A stretch of 16,582 nucleotides of DNA from Shimia sp041624275. GTDB lineage: Bacteria > Pseudomonadota > Alphaproteobacteria > Rhodobacterales > Rhodobacteraceae. The notes beneath the pieces are model-generated. The model had not been told where the DNA came from and ran no database searches. It worked only from the letters and a program-made list of their open reading frames with translations. This document shows positions 14,909 through 16,582 of this stretch, piece by piece. The stretch is from positions 1 to 16,582 of the forward strand of contig NZ_JBFJVE010000045.1 of the NCBI RefSeq assembly GCF_041624275.1, in the 5' to 3' direction. Every line of letters begins with the position of its first letter. The stretch's first letter is position 1. A program made the position numbers and the translations under genes.

Positions 14909-15025
14909 TTTTACATGTTCAGGACAGGTAAACTGTGAGCGCCAAGAAAACCAGAGGGGTAACCGCGAATTTACCGCAAGTCGGCGTTGCAATAAAAGAT
15001 GCGTATGATATGCTGCTTTGAGGGC

Positions 15026-15071
15026 GTGTCGGCTTTCCAGGAAACGCGCGAACAGGACGGAAAGCCGACAC
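15026..15071. repeat. 13-bp perfect inverted repeat in the ccoG/DUF2270 intergenic region
   Basis: GTGTCGGCTTTCC (15026-15038) and GGAAAGCCGACAC (15059-15071) are exact inverse complements around a 20-nt loop. The left arm's TTTCC can also pair locally with GGAAA at 15040-15044, so two folds compete. It lies upstream of both divergent promoters, so it is not a leader of either gene unless transcription starts earlier than the FNR boxes imply. It may be part of a small RNA or a protein site. Confidence 0.45.
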
Positions 15072-15073
15072 CA

Positions 15074-15102
15074 TTTGCCCCACGGCATAAGCCGCAGGCA
15101 AA
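15074..15102. repeat. Second hairpin directly following the 13-bp inverted repeat
   Basis: TTTGCC (15074-15079) pairs with GGCAAA (15097-15102). Inside, CGGC (15083-15086) pairs with GCCG (15091-15094) around an ATAA loop, leaving a small internal loop. It begins 3 nt after the larger stem. Two adjacent stems suggest a structured RNA on one strand, but neither is followed by a T-run. The rest of 14909-15182 shows no convincing gene. Confidence 0.35.
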
Positions 15103-15182
15103 CCTCTGACCCGCACCTTTGGAAACTCCGCCGATCCGGGCCTTGACCCGATTCACTTTTTCCGATTCCTCCTCTTTGGCCT

Positions 15183-15196
15183 TTGACCCAGATCAA
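15183..15196 (+). promoter_or_regulatory. FNR-type box upstream of the DUF2270 gene
   Basis: TTGACCCAGATCAA matches TTGAT-N4-ATCAA at 9 of 10 defined positions. As a class II site it predicts a start near 15231. TTGACC (15183-15188) can also be read as a -35 with CATTAT (15205-15210) as -10 and a 16-bp spacer. In that case the regulator would cover the promoter and repress. The sequence alone does not decide between the two. Confidence 0.6.
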
Positions 15197-15230
15197 ACTC
15201 GGTGCATTATCTGACGGTGGGAGCGGTTTT

Positions 15231-15932
15231 TTGCGAGCATCTGTCGGAGGCGAAACAATTACCGAACGCGAAACCGAGCGCAAAGCGCTCAATTCCGGTG
15301 AAGTGGGCGCGGTGGCGCATCTTTACCGTGGCGAAGTCTATCGCAGCACCATCTGGCGCACCCGGCTGGACACCACGACCAACTGGGCGGTGGTGACCCT
15401 GGGGGTTGCGCTGTCGATATCCTTCGCCTCGCCCGATGCCTCGCCGCTGCCGCTGGTGCTGGTCGGCGTGCTGATCATCTTCTTCCTGATGCTCGAGGCA
15501 CGCCGCTACCGCTATTTCAACGTCTGGCGGGCGCGGGCGCGCTGGATGGAGACCCATTTCTACGCCCCGATGCTGTATGACGGCGACCTGCATCTCGAAG
15601 AGAACTGGCAGAAGGTCCTGGCCAAGGATTACCTGCGCCCGGTCTATCACGTCGACTACCTGACCGCCGTCGGCCGGCGCATCAGGCGCAACTACCTGTG
15701 GATCCTGATGATCCAGTCACTGGCCTTTGCCGGCAAGATCACCGTGCACCCGACCCCGGTCACCAGTTTCGACCAGGCCTTCGACCGCGCCGATGTCGGC
15801 CCCCTGCCGGGCGAGGTGATCATCGGTTTCGGCGTGATCTACATGGCGACCTGGACGGCGCTGGCAATCTGGAGCGACCGCAACGATGCCCGGCGCGCGC
15901 GGGCGCGGCAAAGCGATACCGCCATGGGTTAG
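15231..15932 (+). CDS. DUF2270 membrane protein, FNR-box-linked
   Basis: The protein matches the DUF2270 family as I know it. It has a conserved block HLYRGEVYRSTIWRTRLD, then TTNWAVVTLGVALSISFAS (TM1), a second TM (VLVGVLIIFFLMLEARRYRY), the NVWRARARWMETHFYAP segment, a soluble part ending in a conserved LRPVYHVDYLTAVGRRIRRNYL, and two C-terminal TM spans. The function of this family is unknown; haloarchaeal proteins have a closely similar pattern. There is no ATG start. TTG at 15231 has GGAG 7 nt upstream and is used here (233 residues). ATT at 15258 has a better GGAGG at 7 nt and would give 224 residues beginning with a Thr-Glu-Arg sequence. The longer frame from TTG 15183 lies in the FNR box and is rejected. 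It is divergent from ccoGHIS. Confidence 0.8.
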   Translation: MRASVGGETITERETERKALNSGEVGAVAHLYRGEVYRSTIWRTRLDTTTNWAVVTLGVALSISFASPDASPLPLVLVGVLIIFFLMLEARRYRYFNVWRARARWMETHFYAPMLYDGDLHLEENWQKVLAKDYLRPVYHVDYLTAVGRRIRRNYLWILMIQSLAFAGKITVHPTPVTSFDQAFDRADVGPLPGEVIIGFGVIYMATWTALAIWSDRNDARRARARQSDTAMG

Positions 15933-15935
15933 AAA

Positions 15936-15958
15936 AGCGCCGCCGGGGCGACGGCGCT
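15936..15958 (-). terminator. Intrinsic terminator of the sulfotransferase gene
   Basis: On the minus strand AGCGCCG and CGGCGCT form a 7-bp stem with a 9-nt loop, followed directly by TTTTC. The stem overlaps the sulfotransferase stop codon (15957-15959) and ends 4 nt from the stop of the convergent DUF2270 gene, so it may serve both directions. Confidence 0.6.
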
Positions 15959-16582
15959 AACCATCCGCCCGCCGCCCGCCGCCCCCGAGGCGGCGCAGAC
16001 CATGCACAACGCGGCTTGCCACCCGGCGCGAACGCGATTTGCCGGCCGAGTAGCTACCCTTGAATTCATGGGGAAAATCAAGGTCCGGCACCTCGCGGCC
16101 GAGAAAGGCGCAGATCTCCGGCCAGCCCTGCCCGGCGGCGAAGTCCACCACCAGAAGATCCTCGGGGCGGTCGGCGAAATGGGCCTGCACCTCTTCATTG
16201 TGGCGTCGGTAACGGGCCAGGAACACGTCTTCGTAGCCCGCCGGAAAGCCGACCCCATAGACCAGCGTCTGCATCGGGTCGGGCAGATAGCCGAGATGGT
16301 TGACCACGCTTTTGATCCAGCTTTCCTCGTCGCGGATGGTCAGGATGAACTTGCTGCCGGGATAGCGCTGGTCCAGTTCGCGGTAGATCAGCGGCCAGGG
16401 GTTGTCCTCGAAAGCGTCATATTGATCGGCGATCTCGAAGGCCGGCTGCAAATCGCCCCGCGCCAGCGAGGGGATCAGCTCCTTGCCGTAGTCCTTGCAA
16501 TGATAGCCCAGCGCCCGGAACACGGCGAGCAATGTGGTGGTGCCGGTTTTCTGAAACCCGATGCCGAACACCTTGGGGAAGA
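15957..16582 (-). CDS. Sulfotransferase family protein (5' end probably outside window)
   Basis: About 208 residues are visible. FGIGFQKTGTTTL is the 5'-phosphosulfate-binding loop (K-x-GTT), and FILTIRDEESWIKSVVNHLGYL carries the Arg/Ser 3'-phosphate-binding motif of PAPS-dependent sulfotransferases. A C-terminal LLVVDFAAGQGWPEICAFLGREVPD segment is typical of the bacterial branch that sulfates lipids, glycans or small molecules. The frame is open to the window edge with FPKV before the loop. A GTG at 16571 exists but has no visible ribosome-binding site, so the real start is probably just outside. The tail is basic and Gly-rich. The acceptor cannot be inferred, and no PAPS synthesis genes are nearby. 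Confidence 0.85.
   Translation of the reverse strand, partial: FPKVFGIGFQKTGTTTLLAVFRALGYHCKDYGKELIPSLARGDLQPAFEIADQYDAFEDNPWPLIYRELDQRYPGSKFILTIRDEESWIKSVVNHLGYLPDPMQTLVYGVGFPAGYEDVFLARYRRHNEEVQAHFADRPEDLLVVDFAAGQGWPEICAFLGREVPDLDFPHEFKGSYSAGKSRSRRVASRVVHGLRRLGGGGRRADG

Noticed and set aside
14971..15156. Minus-strand 61-codon frame from GTG 15156 with AGGAGG upstream (15166-15171) and a CxxC in its product
   Set aside because: The Shine-Dalgarno to start distance is 11 nt, the product has no recognisable pattern, and the frame runs straight through both hairpins. The intergenic structure explains the sequence better. Ribosome profiling could revive it.
15143..15156. TTGACCCGATTCAC as a fourth FNR box
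   Set aside because: Only the left half-site fits. The right half reads TTCAC instead of ATCAA or GTCAA.
1..16582. Novel mobile, defence or CRISPR system
   Set aside because: No transposase, integrase, phage, toxin-antitoxin, nuclease or repeat-array pattern is visible. Gene content and composition are uniform and of a core-genome type.

Overview
The window is a high-GC chromosomal segment with tightly packed genes. It looks like an alphaproteobacterium of the Rhodobacterales (Rhodobacteraceae/Roseobacter type). The evidence is the ccoGHIS cluster behind an FNR-type box, the PBP5-type carboxypeptidase with a C-terminal SPOR domain, the DUF2270 protein, and an intergenic terminator-like element of a type I recall as common in this family. 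No mobile element, CRISPR array, rRNA or tRNA gene is visible.

Left part (1-5182). The 3' end of a CaiB/BaiF CoA-transferase gene meets a divergent dgoK-type kinase gene tail to tail. The kinase follows hemE as a likely two-gene operon. hemE and hemC are transcribed divergently from a 207-bp region that holds a perfect TTGAC-N4-GTCAA palindrome. A two-TM protein of unknown function follows hemC, then hemF on the opposite strand. Three steps of protoporphyrin synthesis are therefore encoded within 4 kb: HemC (hydroxymethylbilane synthase), HemE (uroporphyrinogen decarboxylase) and HemF (oxygen-dependent coproporphyrinogen oxidase).

Middle part (4289-10522). On the minus strand, clpS, an RsmC-like methyltransferase, an SDR-fold protein without its catalytic Tyr and Lys, and hemF are spaced 30-47 nt apart and probably form one operon. 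Divergent from clpS is a HAD phosphatase gene. Then come a secreted D-Ala-D-Ala carboxypeptidase with a SPOR domain and a fumarylacetoacetate-hydrolase-family enzyme.

Right part (10590-14832). ccoS, ccoI, ccoH and ccoG lie on the minus strand and are transcribed as ccoGHIS. They overlap or nearly overlap and encode the copper delivery and assembly machinery of cbb3 cytochrome c oxidase. The oxidase genes ccoNOQP are not in the window. An FNR-type box sits where a class II activator site for ccoG would be expected. A 0.4-kb intergenic region with two hairpins separates ccoG from a divergent DUF2270 membrane protein gene, which has its own FNR-type box. A truncated sulfotransferase gene closes the window.

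The common theme is heme supply together with high-affinity oxidase assembly, with three FNR/CRP-type palindromes that suggest shared oxygen control. Most genes are ordinary housekeeping. The best candidates for something undescribed are the DUF2270 protein as an oxygen-regulated partner of the cbb3 machinery, the SDR pseudoenzyme within a hemF operon, and several unexplained hairpins near gene starts.
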